A DNA stretch of 6,159 nt from Thermoproteota archaeon (GTDB lineage: Archaea; Korarchaeota; Korarchaeia; Korarchaeales; Korarchaeaceae). Each line of letters opens with the position of its first letter. Within the stretch, counting starts at the first letter, position 1. The stretch lies in the NCBI GenBank assembly GCA_003661265.1, contig QMVU01000072.1, positions 1-6,159 on the forward strand. The letters are read 5' to 3'. This document shows positions 1 through 5,789 of the stretch, one piece after another. The notes under the pieces are model-generated. The model was given only the letters and a program-made list of their open reading frames with translations, had not been told where the DNA came from and ran no database searches. Made by a program: the position numbers and the translations under genes.

Positions 1-387
1 GATCTCATAGATCCAGCTTTGTTGAGACCAGGAAGGCTTGAGCGTCTAGTGTACGTGCCGCCTCCAGACAAGTACGGAAGATTAAAGATACTAAAGGTTC
101 TAACGAAGAGAATGCCTCTAGCTAAGGACGTAGATCTTGAGAGCATCGCTGAAAGGACAGAAAACTACAGCGGTGCTGATCTTGCAGCTATCGTTAGGGA
201 GGCTGGACTTAGCGCCATAAGGGAGGATAAGAACGCCAAAGTAGTCTATATGAGACACTTCGAGGAAGCTCTCTCGAAGATACAACCCAGCTTGACGGAA
301 GAACTGATAAAGTACTACGAGAACTTCACCTCATGGGTGAGAGCACCGAAGAAAGTCGAGACTACCAGGGAGGCATACGTTTTTTAA
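1..387 (+). CDS. Cdc48/VAT-type AAA ATPase, C-terminal fragment (5' cut by window)
   Basis: This is the last 128 residues of an AAA+ unfoldase of the archaeal Cdc48 (VAT/p97) family; the start lies outside the window. It opens inside the second region of homology of what should be the D2 ATPase ring: the fragment begins D-L-I-D-P-A and continues LLRPGRLER, giving the two expected arginine fingers (fragment residues 9 and 12). The small helical lid follows, with the sensor-2 region YSGADL at about 56-61 and the typical MRHFEEAL helix near 84-91. Family members use ATP hydrolysis to pull proteins through a hexameric pore and can feed the 20S proteasome. The tail ends EAYVF, so Tyr is third from the end rather than penultimate as in a canonical HbYX proteasome-docking motif. 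A different two-domain AAA protein cannot be fully excluded because the D1 and N domains are not visible. Confidence 0.93.
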   Translation, partial: DLIDPALLRPGRLERLVYVPPPDKYGRLKILKVLTKRMPLAKDVDLESIAERTENYSGADLAAIVREAGLSAIREDKNAKVVYMRHFEEALSKIQPSLTEELIKYYENFTSWVRAPKKVETTREAYVF

Positions 388-388
388 G
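381..388 (+). promoter_or_regulatory. candidate TATA box for tRNA-Asn
   Basis: TTTTTAAG resembles an archaeal TATA element and is centred about 31 bp before the first base of the tRNA, a fitting distance if transcription starts a few bases upstream of the mature 5' end. It overlaps the cdc48 stop codon, so the tRNA could have its own promoter inside the end of the upstream gene. This rests on position and composition only; no clear BRE is seen. Confidence 0.35.
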
Positions 389-415
389 CGGTAATTCTAT
401 CATTAATTTCTTGCT

Positions 416-491
416 GGCGGGGTAGCTCAGTAGGTAGAGCGTCCGGCTGTTAACCGGAAGGTCATGGGTTCGAATCCCATCCCCGCCGCCA
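416..491 (+). tRNA. tRNA-Asn (anticodon GUU)
   Basis: A full 76-nt cloverleaf can be folded by eye. The acceptor stem GGCGGGG (416-422) pairs perfectly with CCCCGCC (481-487). U8 and A9 are at 423-424. The D stem is GCTC/GAGC (425-428 with 437-440) around an AGTAGGTA loop. The anticodon stem TCCGG/CCGGA (442-446 with 454-458) closes loop CTGTTAA with anticodon GTT at 449-451. The variable loop is five bases, and the T stem ATGGG/CCCAT (464-468 with 476-480) has loop TTCGAAT. The discriminator is G488 and the CCA end (489-491) is encoded. GUU reads the Asn codons AAC and AAU. There is no intron. It lies 28 bp downstream of the cdc48 fragment and is convergent with the thrS operon. Confidence 0.98.
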
Positions 492-511
492 TCTCCTTTA
501 CTTCTTCCTTG

Positions 512-520
512 CTTCTTTTT
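512..520 (+). terminator. T-rich terminator after tRNA-Asn
   Basis: From about 493 the plus strand becomes pyrimidine-rich and ends in CTTCTTTTT, with T5 at 516-520, some 25 bases past the tRNA 3' end. Archaeal RNA polymerase terminates at such oligo-T tracts without needing a strong hairpin. No competing stem is present. It abuts the opposite-strand T tract at 527-532, making a short bidirectional terminator zone. Confidence 0.5.
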
Positions 521-522
521 AA

Positions 523-535
523 GAGTAAAAAACTC
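523..535 (-). terminator. oligo-T terminator of the dcd-thyX-kinase-thrS operon
   Basis: On the minus strand, eight bases past the thrS stop, the sequence reads GAGTTTTTTACTC: a T6 run (532-527) flanked by complementary GAGT/ACTC arms. The arms are too short for a convincing intrinsic hairpin, but an oligo-T run directly after the last gene fits archaeal termination. Confidence 0.5.
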
Positions 536-543
536 AGGATTTT

Positions 544-2376
544 TTATAGAGCTCCAACAAACCTAGGACGTTTACTTAGGCGATAAGGCACATTTAAGGG
601 CCTATATGGCATTCCATTGCACTCGGCCTTAATCTCATCTCTTAGGGAATCGACGGTTGAGAAATACTCTGCACCGTCACGTCTTCTTCTAACGGTTATT
701 CCCTTTTTCTCCAACTCTTTTTCTCCTATGAAGACCAAGTATGGAATCCATCTCCTCTCCGCCTCTCTTACTTTCTTAGCGAGGCTTATATCCCTGTCAT
801 CCAGGTCTGCTCTAACCTCGTTCTCCCTCAGGCTCCGCACTACTTCCTCAGCAAATGACATGGCCCTTTCAGTGATCGGGAAAACTCTAACTTGTACTGG
901 AGATAGCCATAATGGAAGCATGGGTTTTACTCCCTTTTCCATAGATTTAGCAGCCTGTTCGAGTATCGCATAAATCATCCTTTCAATGCTTCCCATAGAG
1001 GTATGGATTATTATACCAGGCTTTTTCTCACCATCCTCGGCTACATAATAAATGCCATACCTTGCTGAGTCCTCTACATCGAGCTGAACCGTGCTTAACT
1101 GTCCATTGCCCTCTGATTTATCAATAAACTGGAATTCATGTTTCATTGCCCAGTAATGCTTCATTTTAGGTAGGATCTCAATTAACGCTGGCTTGTTAAC
1201 GTGCCTTAGCATTTCTAGGATGTGGGGCTTAAATCGCTCGTAGTACTCCTTCACAACCCTAAAAGCAACAACGTAGTCGATCTCCAACCTCCTAAGGAGC
1301 TCATCGTACTCCTTGAAGTAGAGCTTGTAAACTTCCAGAGCCTGATCTATGTCTGCCGCAAAAGTATGGATGTCAGGCATCGTAAACCCTCTTAACCTCC
1401 TAAGACCGACGCACTCTCCCCTTTGCTCTAACCTGAAGGAAGGTGAGATCTCATAGAAGCTTAGAGGAAGATGCCTCTTGGAGATTATCATGTCTTTCAT
1501 CATTTCAAACAGACCAAAATCTCCTGCAAACCTCAAAGTAAATGGAACATTGTCTATTTCAAAGCGATATCCTCTTTCTCTGAATTTCTCTGCCTGCTCA
1601 GCTATAGCAGGAACTGTGAGCCTGTAGATTAGGGGGGTCTCAATTTCCATTGCTCCTATCTTGTTTGCTATGTGGAAAGCTAGCTCCTCTATTAACCTCT
1701 TAACAAGCGTGCCTTCAGGATAAAATCTGAAATGTCCAACGTCGGATGCAGGTTCATAATCTATCAATTCAAGTCTTCTCATAAGCTCTATGTGTACTGG
1801 GCTTCTGCCGGATGGCGGTTTTCCAAAGACCTCATTTCTGACGAAGATTCTCAAATCTTCGTCCTCAATCTGTTTCCATCCCTCTACTTTCAATTCTTTT
1901 CCAGAAGGGTAAAGGATAATGAATTCGCTCGGTGTTACAACTTCCTTCTCCCTTTTAACCTCCCTCACTCCCCTTATTACCCTGAGGGACTCCGCCAGAG
2001 GGTGGCCCTTGACCTTTATCTCGAAGGCCTTATACCACCCTATTGGGACCTTATGAACCTCAAATCCAGCCTCTCTTAATTTCCTTGAGAAAAGATCATG
2101 TAATTCTCTTGCCTTTAAGAAAGGAGCTGGTTTCTCGGTTAGATGGACCCACGGATAGAGCGCTAACTTAGTTACACTTAATCTGCCTGCTACAGTCTTT
2201 ATGTCTTCTACTGCGGCGTCGATGCAGGATGCGTCGTCATCCCTCTCGTACGATGTGAATAACACCAAGACCTCTTCTATGGAATAGCTCCTCTGTTTAA
2301 CCTCTTCTGCCTCCTTAACCGCCTTTTCTTTAACTTCATAGCTCAATTTGTCCGAATGCAGGCAGTAGATCCTCAA
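544..2376 (-). CDS. thrS: threonyl-tRNA synthetase, archaeal type
   Basis: This 610-residue cytoplasmic class II synthetase charges tRNA-Thr with threonine using ATP. Residues 1-145 match the archaeal D-aminoacyl-tRNA deacylase-like editing domain that removes mischarged Ser. Its H78, K116 and E129 line up, at a constant offset, with His83, Lys121 and Glu134 of the Pyrococcus abyssi domain as I recall it. The catalytic core is at about 195-480. Motif 1 surrounds METETP-like MEIETPLIYR (243-252), motif 2 runs from YEISPSFRLEQRG to MPDIHTF (308-339), and motif 3 is MGSIERM (461-467). The anticodon-binding domain is at about 490-595, and the SKRPRF tail is typical of archaeal ThrRS. The start is TTG: the alignment needs MRIYCLHSD at the N terminus, an in-frame stop lies four codons upstream, and GAGGG sits six bases before it. 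It shares TTGA with the stop of the upstream kinase gene and is last in the operon. Length is normal. Confidence 0.97.
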   Translation of the reverse strand: MRIYCLHSDKLSYEVKEKAVKEAEEVKQRSYSIEEVLVLFTSYERDDDASCIDAAVEDIKTVAGRLSVTKLALYPWVHLTEKPAPFLKARELHDLFSRKLREAGFEVHKVPIGWYKAFEIKVKGHPLAESLRVIRGVREVKREKEVVTPSEFIILYPSGKELKVEGWKQIEDEDLRIFVRNEVFGKPPSGRSPVHIELMRRLELIDYEPASDVGHFRFYPEGTLVKRLIEELAFHIANKIGAMEIETPLIYRLTVPAIAEQAEKFRERGYRFEIDNVPFTLRFAGDFGLFEMMKDMIISKRHLPLSFYEISPSFRLEQRGECVGLRRLRGFTMPDIHTFAADIDQALEVYKLYFKEYDELLRRLEIDYVVAFRVVKEYYERFKPHILEMLRHVNKPALIEILPKMKHYWAMKHEFQFIDKSEGNGQLSTVQLDVEDSARYGIYYVAEDGEKKPGIIIHTSMGSIERMIYAILEQAAKSMEKGVKPMLPLWLSPVQVRVFPITERAMSFAEEVVRSLRENEVRADLDDRDISLAKKVREAERRWIPYLVFIGEKELEKKGITVRRRRDGAEYFSTVDSLRDEIKAECNGMPYRPLNVPYRLSKRPRFVGAL

Positions 2377-3371
2377 GTCAATCCCTCAACATAATCTACT
2401 CTTGCTCCTTCCTTAGCAATAGGAATCTTAAAAGCTTCAAGCCCCTCACCTCTAAGCTCGAAAACCAATGAGTCAGGATCGCGCGCCATCGCAACAACGC
2501 AACCTCCCCCTCCTCCGCCCGAAAGCTTAGCTCCAATTGCTCCTTTTTCTCTAGCTAACCAAACTATCCTATCCAGTTCTGGAGTTGAAACCCCTAAGGC
2601 TGAGAGGAGCCAATGATTGAGGTTCATCAGTATGCCGACGCTCTCAAAATCCCCCTTAAGAATAGCTTCTTTGCCGGTCATGGTTATCCTTTCTATAGCA
2701 TCCAGAATCTCATCTACAATAGAAGTGTACCTTAATCTAAGTTCTGAAACCTTTTCAATCATCTTCTTCGTTTTAGTCGACTCCTTACTACATATCATAG
2801 TTAGAGGAATATCTCCCTTATACGCCATCCTCGATACCCTCATCTGTCCATTGACCCACTCTATCCAAACCAGTCCTCCGTAAACAGCACATGCCGGTCC
2901 TGTCTTACTAGCTCTACCGTGTATTATTCGTTCAAACTCATAAACGGCTTCTAATAAGGAGCTTCCCTGTAATTCGCACCCTAAAAGGCAGGAGACTGCT
3001 TTAGAAACAGCTGCTGCAACGCTAGCTGAACTGGCCATGCCACTACCTATGGGAACAGAGGAGTCTATCACTATCTCCAACCCTTTCCTTTTCTTGAGGA
3101 GATTAAAGAGCCTGACTATCCCTAACGCTATGGGTTCAAGTTCTGGATTTCCCTCCCCTTCGATGGAGTTTTTAAAGATCCTGCCTCTAAAAGGCTCCTT
3201 GTATGCCGAAGATCTTATCAAGATCTCGTCTTTCATCCCTTCCCTGACGATGGCCCTTGCCCTAAGCTCAACTCCTGCCGCAAGGGCTGGTTTCTTGTAA
3301 AGAACTGCATGTTCTCCAAATAAGAATGCCTGAGATGGAGCCGAAGCTTCCACCCTAATTGTGGAAGTCAT
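2373..3371 (-). CDS. GHMP kinase of the mevalonate kinase family, with substituted active-site residues
   Basis: This 332-residue protein resembles mevalonate kinase, which phosphorylates mevalonate with ATP in the cytoplasm on the way to archaeal isoprenoid lipids. GHMP motif 1 is APSQAFLFGEHAVLY (about 11-25), the ATP P-loop-like motif 2 is PIGSGMASSASVAAA (107-121), and motif 3 is GAKLSGGGGGGC (280-291), preceded by the mevalonate-kinase-like LGVSTPELD. Two hallmark residues differ: the Lys of APGK is Gln, and the catalytic Asp of the usual HGxPSGxD segment is Gly in HGRASKTGPACAVYGG (151-166). The reading frame and both codons look clean. It could be a mevalonate kinase with altered chemistry or a relative with another substrate; GHMP enzymes without a catalytic Asp, such as homoserine kinase, are known. 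ATG at 3371 is chosen over TTG at 3383 because GAGGAG lies four bases before it. It starts one base after the thyX stop. Confidence 0.88.
   Translation of the reverse strand: MTSTIRVEASAPSQAFLFGEHAVLYKKPALAAGVELRARAIVREGMKDEILIRSSAYKEPFRGRIFKNSIEGEGNPELEPIALGIVRLFNLLKKRKGLEIVIDSSVPIGSGMASSASVAAAVSKAVSCLLGCELQGSSLLEAVYEFERIIHGRASKTGPACAVYGGLVWIEWVNGQMRVSRMAYKGDIPLTMICSKESTKTKKMIEKVSELRLRYTSIVDEILDAIERITMTGKEAILKGDFESVGILMNLNHWLLSALGVSTPELDRIVWLAREKGAIGAKLSGGGGGGCVVAMARDPDSLVFELRGEGLEAFKIPIAKEGARVDYVEGLT
2383..2387 (-). promoter_or_regulatory. Shine-Dalgarno for the TTG start of thrS
   Basis: GAGGG on the minus strand lies inside the last codons of the kinase gene, six bases before the TTG at 2376. 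It is the main reason, with N-terminal family similarity, to accept TTG as the thrS start, and it implies translational coupling across the TTGA overlap. Confidence 0.6.
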
Positions 3372-3372
3372 C

Positions 3373-4275
3373 TCACTCCTCAAAGCTTACTCCCCTCTTC
3401 CTGATAAAGTAAGAGACCATCTTAGCTACCTTCCTTATCTCCGCTTGGGCAGAGGGATCCAACCTTAAATCAAGGAAATGGTTCCAGGCAATTTTTCTCC
3501 CGCTTACAAAAAGCCTTGTAGTTACGGCTTGAGGCAATATGTATCTAGCATCTTCTTTCTTAACACCCATTTTAACCAGCTTCTCATATAAATCAAACGA
3601 CCTGCTGACCTCTTTTGTCATGAGACGAATGACGCTCTCACTTAATTCGCTTGGAAGGTAGAAGTCTCCTGGCTTAACATGTCTTTGGCTCTGTTGAGTA
3701 AAGCTTAGGGTTCTGTGCCTGACAAACTGATGGCTGCACACCCTGCTTATTCCTTCAACTATGAAGGAATAAAAAGCATGCCTTTCGTCAGGGTAGTCTG
3801 ATTGGATCGCAGGAAAAATACGTATACCATCGCGCTCGATTCTCCTTCCTAGCTCAACGCTGAGGTCTAACCTTTCATTTGATTCGATCCCCAGAACAGA
3901 TGCTAATATCGGGAAATTCGATATGCTCTCTCGTGCTAAGCTCCTAATTAACTTGTTCTCCGATTGTATCATCTCCAGAGCCGTCCTCAGATTAAAAGAA
4001 GCAACTATTTCTTTGCCTGCACTTAGTTCAACGTATTTGAAATCAAAAAACATGTTTTTCAGCGCGCTTAAATCTCCATTGAGGTAAACTCTGACAAAGG
4101 AATGTTCGAAGACGGAATGGTGGCCTGACTTAAACAGATTTCTTATCAGCCTTCTAACGAGGTCTTCATCCTCTAACTCCTTCATTAATCCTTCTAGACT
4201 TTTTGAGCTCCTAGAAAGTCTAGCAGCAAGATAGATTATAGCATCGGAACCGACCTTTTCTATACTTTCAAGCAT
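3373..4275 (-). CDS. thyX: flavin-dependent thymidylate synthase ThyX
   Basis: ThyX makes dTMP from dUMP using methylenetetrahydrofolate (or the archaeal folate analogue) as carbon donor and reduced FAD from NAD(P)H, acting as a cytoplasmic homotetramer. From the ATG it has 300 residues. GHHSVFEH (51-58) matches the GHxSxxEH helix, and SFNLRTALE follows at about 93-101. The diagnostic RHRx7S motif is RHRTLSFTQQS (186-196), continuing QR. The C-terminal substrate-binding stretch is DARYILP, then HFLDLR (266-271) and AQAEIR (276-281). It is longer than the common 220-250 residues, mainly through extra helical sequence between about 100 and 150, which occurs in some archaeal forms. ATG 4275 overlaps the dcd stop by eight bases. 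A GTG at 4287 (four more residues) is also possible; a GTGA element eight bases before the ATG mildly favours the ATG. Being next to dcd supports thymidylate supply. Confidence 0.96.
   Translation of the reverse strand: MLESIEKVGSDAIIYLAARLSRSSKSLEGLMKELEDEDLVRRLIRNLFKSGHHSVFEHSFVRVYLNGDLSALKNMFFDFKYVELSAGKEIVASFNLRTALEMIQSENKLIRSLARESISNFPILASVLGIESNERLDLSVELGRRIERDGIRIFPAIQSDYPDERHAFYSFIVEGISRVCSHQFVRHRTLSFTQQSQRHVKPGDFYLPSELSESVIRLMTKEVSRSFDLYEKLVKMGVKKEDARYILPQAVTTRLFVSGRKIAWNHFLDLRLDPSAQAEIRKVAKMVSYFIRKRGVSFEE
3376..3381 (-). promoter_or_regulatory. Shine-Dalgarno for the kinase gene
   Basis: GAGGAG on the minus strand sits four bases before ATG 3371 and encodes the last Glu-Glu of ThyX. 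It decides the start: the alternative TTG at 3383 overlaps this element and has no comparable site upstream. Confidence 0.6.
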
Positions 4276-4819
4276 TTTTGATCTCACTTCTCAGGGATTT
4301 AGGTAATCTAATCCCTCTTTGACCTTGATAAGAGCCAGAATATGGACGCATAACCTCTCCTGAGATCTCAAAGAAAACAACGTGTAAGAAGCGGATGCCT
4401 GGGTAAATCCTCACAGGATTCGTGCCCGCCCAAAAGACTTCTATCGTAAGTTGGCCTTCAAATCCAGCGTCGACAACAGTAGGAGGAGCAATAAAGCCGA
4501 ATCTAGCTAATGTACTCCTTAACTCGCACAGAGCTCCGATATTAGGAGGGAGGGATATATATTCTTCGGTGTGGAGGAGAAAAGAGCTCTTTGGTTCTAT
4601 TAAGATTCCCTCTTTGCCCATCCTCTTTATAGCGAAGAATCTCTCGACATTTGGATCAACTAGATCCAGAACCCCTCTACCTTTTTGAAAACCAACTTCC
4701 TGCCCTATTCTAAGATCAACACCGTTTTGCTGTATCGTATCTTTCTTCAAGGGATCTATGATCAATTTCCCAGAGGATATAAGTTCCCGAATTTTTCTAT
4801 CACTCAGCAAAAATACCAC
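4268..4819 (-). CDS. dcd: dCTP deaminase
   Basis: This 183-residue trimeric enzyme of the dUTPase superfamily deaminates dCTP to dUTP, feeding dUMP and then ThyX, the next gene. The N terminus has LLSDRKIREL, then the NGVDLRIG strand (32-39). The active-site block is RSTLAR (101-106; Ser102 and Arg106 match the RSSLAR residues), VVDAGFEGQ (115-123), and E127 in LTIEVFW, at the position of the catalytic Glu138 of the E. coli enzyme. PYSGSYQGQRG (159-169) is the C-terminal nucleotide-covering segment. Keeping this Glu argues for a deaminase rather than a plain dUTPase; whether it also hydrolyses dUTP, as the bifunctional Methanocaldococcus enzyme does, cannot be told. The start is uncertain: GTG at 4819 is given, but a TTG at 4810 has GGTG six bases upstream and would give MLSDRK, close to the usual MxLSD beginning. 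It is the first gene of the operon. Confidence 0.94.
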   Translation of the reverse strand: MVFLLSDRKIRELISSGKLIIDPLKKDTIQQNGVDLRIGQEVGFQKGRGVLDLVDPNVERFFAIKRMGKEGILIEPKSSFLLHTEEYISLPPNIGALCELRSTLARFGFIAPPTVVDAGFEGQLTIEVFWAGTNPVRIYPGIRFLHVVFFEISGEVMRPYSGSYQGQRGIRLPKSLRSEIKNA

Positions 4820-4840
4820 CTTCTTTCAGAACTACTCACT

Positions 4841-4859
4841 ACCTTTAGGGAACCTAGGT
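4841..4859. promoter_or_regulatory. candidate operator: two CCT/AGG palindromes in the divergent gap
   Basis: The 42-bp gap between dcd and the GNAT-like gene contains ACCTTTAGG (4841-4849) and ACCTAGG (4852-4858), which begin 11 bp apart, about one helical turn. The second includes the perfect palindrome CCTAGG, and the first has CCT/AGG arms around TT. The pair could be a regulator site serving both genes; it could equally be chance in so short a stretch. Confidence 0.25.
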
Positions 4860-4861
4860 AA

Positions 4862-5785
4862 ATGATGGTCATACAGGAGATTATTAAGGAGAAACCCCTC
4901 CACATCACCTCCGTCTTAATTCAGAAAGATTTTAGGAGGCACGATGACTGTATTCCTAAGTTGAGAGTGAGACCCGTAAGAAAAGGTGACTTCGAATCCA
5001 TAGTTGAAACAGACCTGACTAATGTTCCTTATGTAAAGACCAAACCAGCGAACTTTGAGAGGTATTTGAACGTCATTAGAGGAATAGGAGGGGAGATCCT
5101 GGTTGTAGAGGAGGAAGGAGAGATAGTTGGAGAGGCAGAGATGGTACCACAGCCAGATCTAAGTGTAGCTGGTCCTCATGTCTTCCTAGTAAACTTGACT
5201 TCAAGGGAAAATGATAGAACGATTAAGAGGGAGCTCCTAAGAGCATGCAAAAGAGTTGCGAAGTCTTGGGGTTTTTCGTTCTTGGATCACATACCCTCGC
5301 CTGGAGACTTAGAAGATCTCAAGATGTTGGGTTTTACTGTGACAACAGCTAAACAAGTCCTGCTCAAAGTAAGACCAAAGAAGATCGCTAACTTAGCCAA
5401 AATTGAAGAGGAAACCTCTAAAAAATATCCTTCAAACCTAGCTCTGCTCTCCGGAGAGATAAGGCCAGGAAAGTTATCGTGGGCATTAGTATTAGGCGAG
5501 CAACCATTCATTCCGACAAAGGCATACAGGATAAGGGTAGGAAGGTTTGACTTCATATCTCTTCTCTCCAATGAAGGAGGGAAGCTTCATCTTTCGCTTT
5601 TTGGGGTACCAGCCTCTGGGCCTGGAGAGATATTTAATGCCCTCGGGGCTACACTAACCATGGCGGATAGCTTAGGGGCGAGAGAGATTCGAACGCTTGC
5701 ATGGGCAAGGTATCTCTGTTCTTTCGAATCAGCTGAGTTCGAGGCAACAAGCCAGGTTCCATTGCTTAGGATGAGAGTTGATTGA
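4862..5785 (+). CDS. GNAT-like acyltransferase with a second degenerate GNAT-like half
   Basis: This 307-residue soluble protein has a recognisable GNAT fold but no known substrate. LRVRPVRKGDFESI (34-47) is the usual first strand and helix, ILVVEEEGEIVGEAEMV (79-95) the central hairpin, FLVNLTSRENDRTIKRELLRA (108-128) the motif A position, and LKMLGF (153-158) the typical end helix and strand. The acetyl-CoA loop is degenerate: R/QxxGxG/A is replaced by RENDRT, without glycine, so activity is doubtful. Residues 255-307 look like another GNAT C-terminal half, with a helix at 257-271, LGAREIRTLAW (271-281), then SFESAEF and LLRMRV where LYxxxGF and the final strand would be. No signal peptide or membrane segment is seen. 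The first 33 residues precede the domain. Starts at 4862, 4865 (ATG) or 4961 (TTG) are possible. It is divergent from dcd and ends four bases from the convergent DUF59 gene. Confidence 0.8.
   Translation: MMVIQEIIKEKPLHITSVLIQKDFRRHDDCIPKLRVRPVRKGDFESIVETDLTNVPYVKTKPANFERYLNVIRGIGGEILVVEEEGEIVGEAEMVPQPDLSVAGPHVFLVNLTSRENDRTIKRELLRACKRVAKSWGFSFLDHIPSPGDLEDLKMLGFTVTTAKQVLLKVRPKKIANLAKIEEETSKKYPSNLALLSGEIRPGKLSWALVLGEQPFIPTKAYRIRVGRFDFISLLSNEGGKLHLSLFGVPASGPGEIFNALGATLTMADSLGAREIRTLAWARYLCSFESAEFEATSQVPLLRMRVD
4881..4888. promoter_or_regulatory. weak two-way TATA-like element
   Basis: ATTATTAA (TTAATAAT on the minus strand) is the most TATA-like stretch near the divergent starts. Read leftwards it would put a dcd start site near 4858, leaving a leader of roughly 40 bases. 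Read rightwards it would start a transcript near 4911, inside the assigned start of the GNAT-like gene. It is only a compositional match within predicted coding sequence. Confidence 0.2.
4934..4939 (+). promoter_or_regulatory. strong Shine-Dalgarno-like AGGAGG inside the GNAT-like gene start
   Basis: AGGAGG is followed after four bases by ATG 4944, which is out of frame with the GNAT-like gene and opens a six-codon ORF (MTVFLS) whose TGA at 4962-4964 overlaps an in-frame TTG at 4961. It may be a real ribosome site for a mini-leader, or just two AGG arginine codons in a genome that prefers them. Confidence 0.25.
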
Positions 5786-5789
5786 ACGA

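Noticed and set aside
523..535. GAGT/ACTC inverted repeat as a strong intrinsic hairpin terminator or riboswitch part
   Set aside because: The arms are only four bases with an A/T5 loop; the T run alone is the more credible signal.
617..973. 118-codon open frame on the plus strand
   Set aside because: It is fully antisense to the anticodon-binding end of thrS and its translation is Ser/Leu-rich with no family features; thrS is unambiguous here.
1732..2079. 115-codon open frame on the plus strand
   Set aside because: It is antisense to thrS, has no recognisable motif, and the minus-strand frame carries the conserved ThrRS sequence.
2617..3300. Two open frames (88 and 87 codons) on the plus strand
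   Set aside because: They are shadows of the GHMP kinase gene; their hydrophobic, Ser-rich translations are typical of antisense frames.
2373..3383. Kinase gene as a pseudogene because key residues are missing
   Set aside because: The frame is intact, all other GHMP motifs are kept, and it is tightly coupled in an operon; substitution without decay suggests function rather than loss.
4422..4688. 88-codon open frame on the plus strand
   Set aside because: It is antisense to the catalytic core of dcd, with no motif or ribosome site of its own.
5287..5571. 94-codon open frame on the minus strand
   Set aside because: It is antisense to the GNAT-like gene; the plus-strand frame has the domain features.
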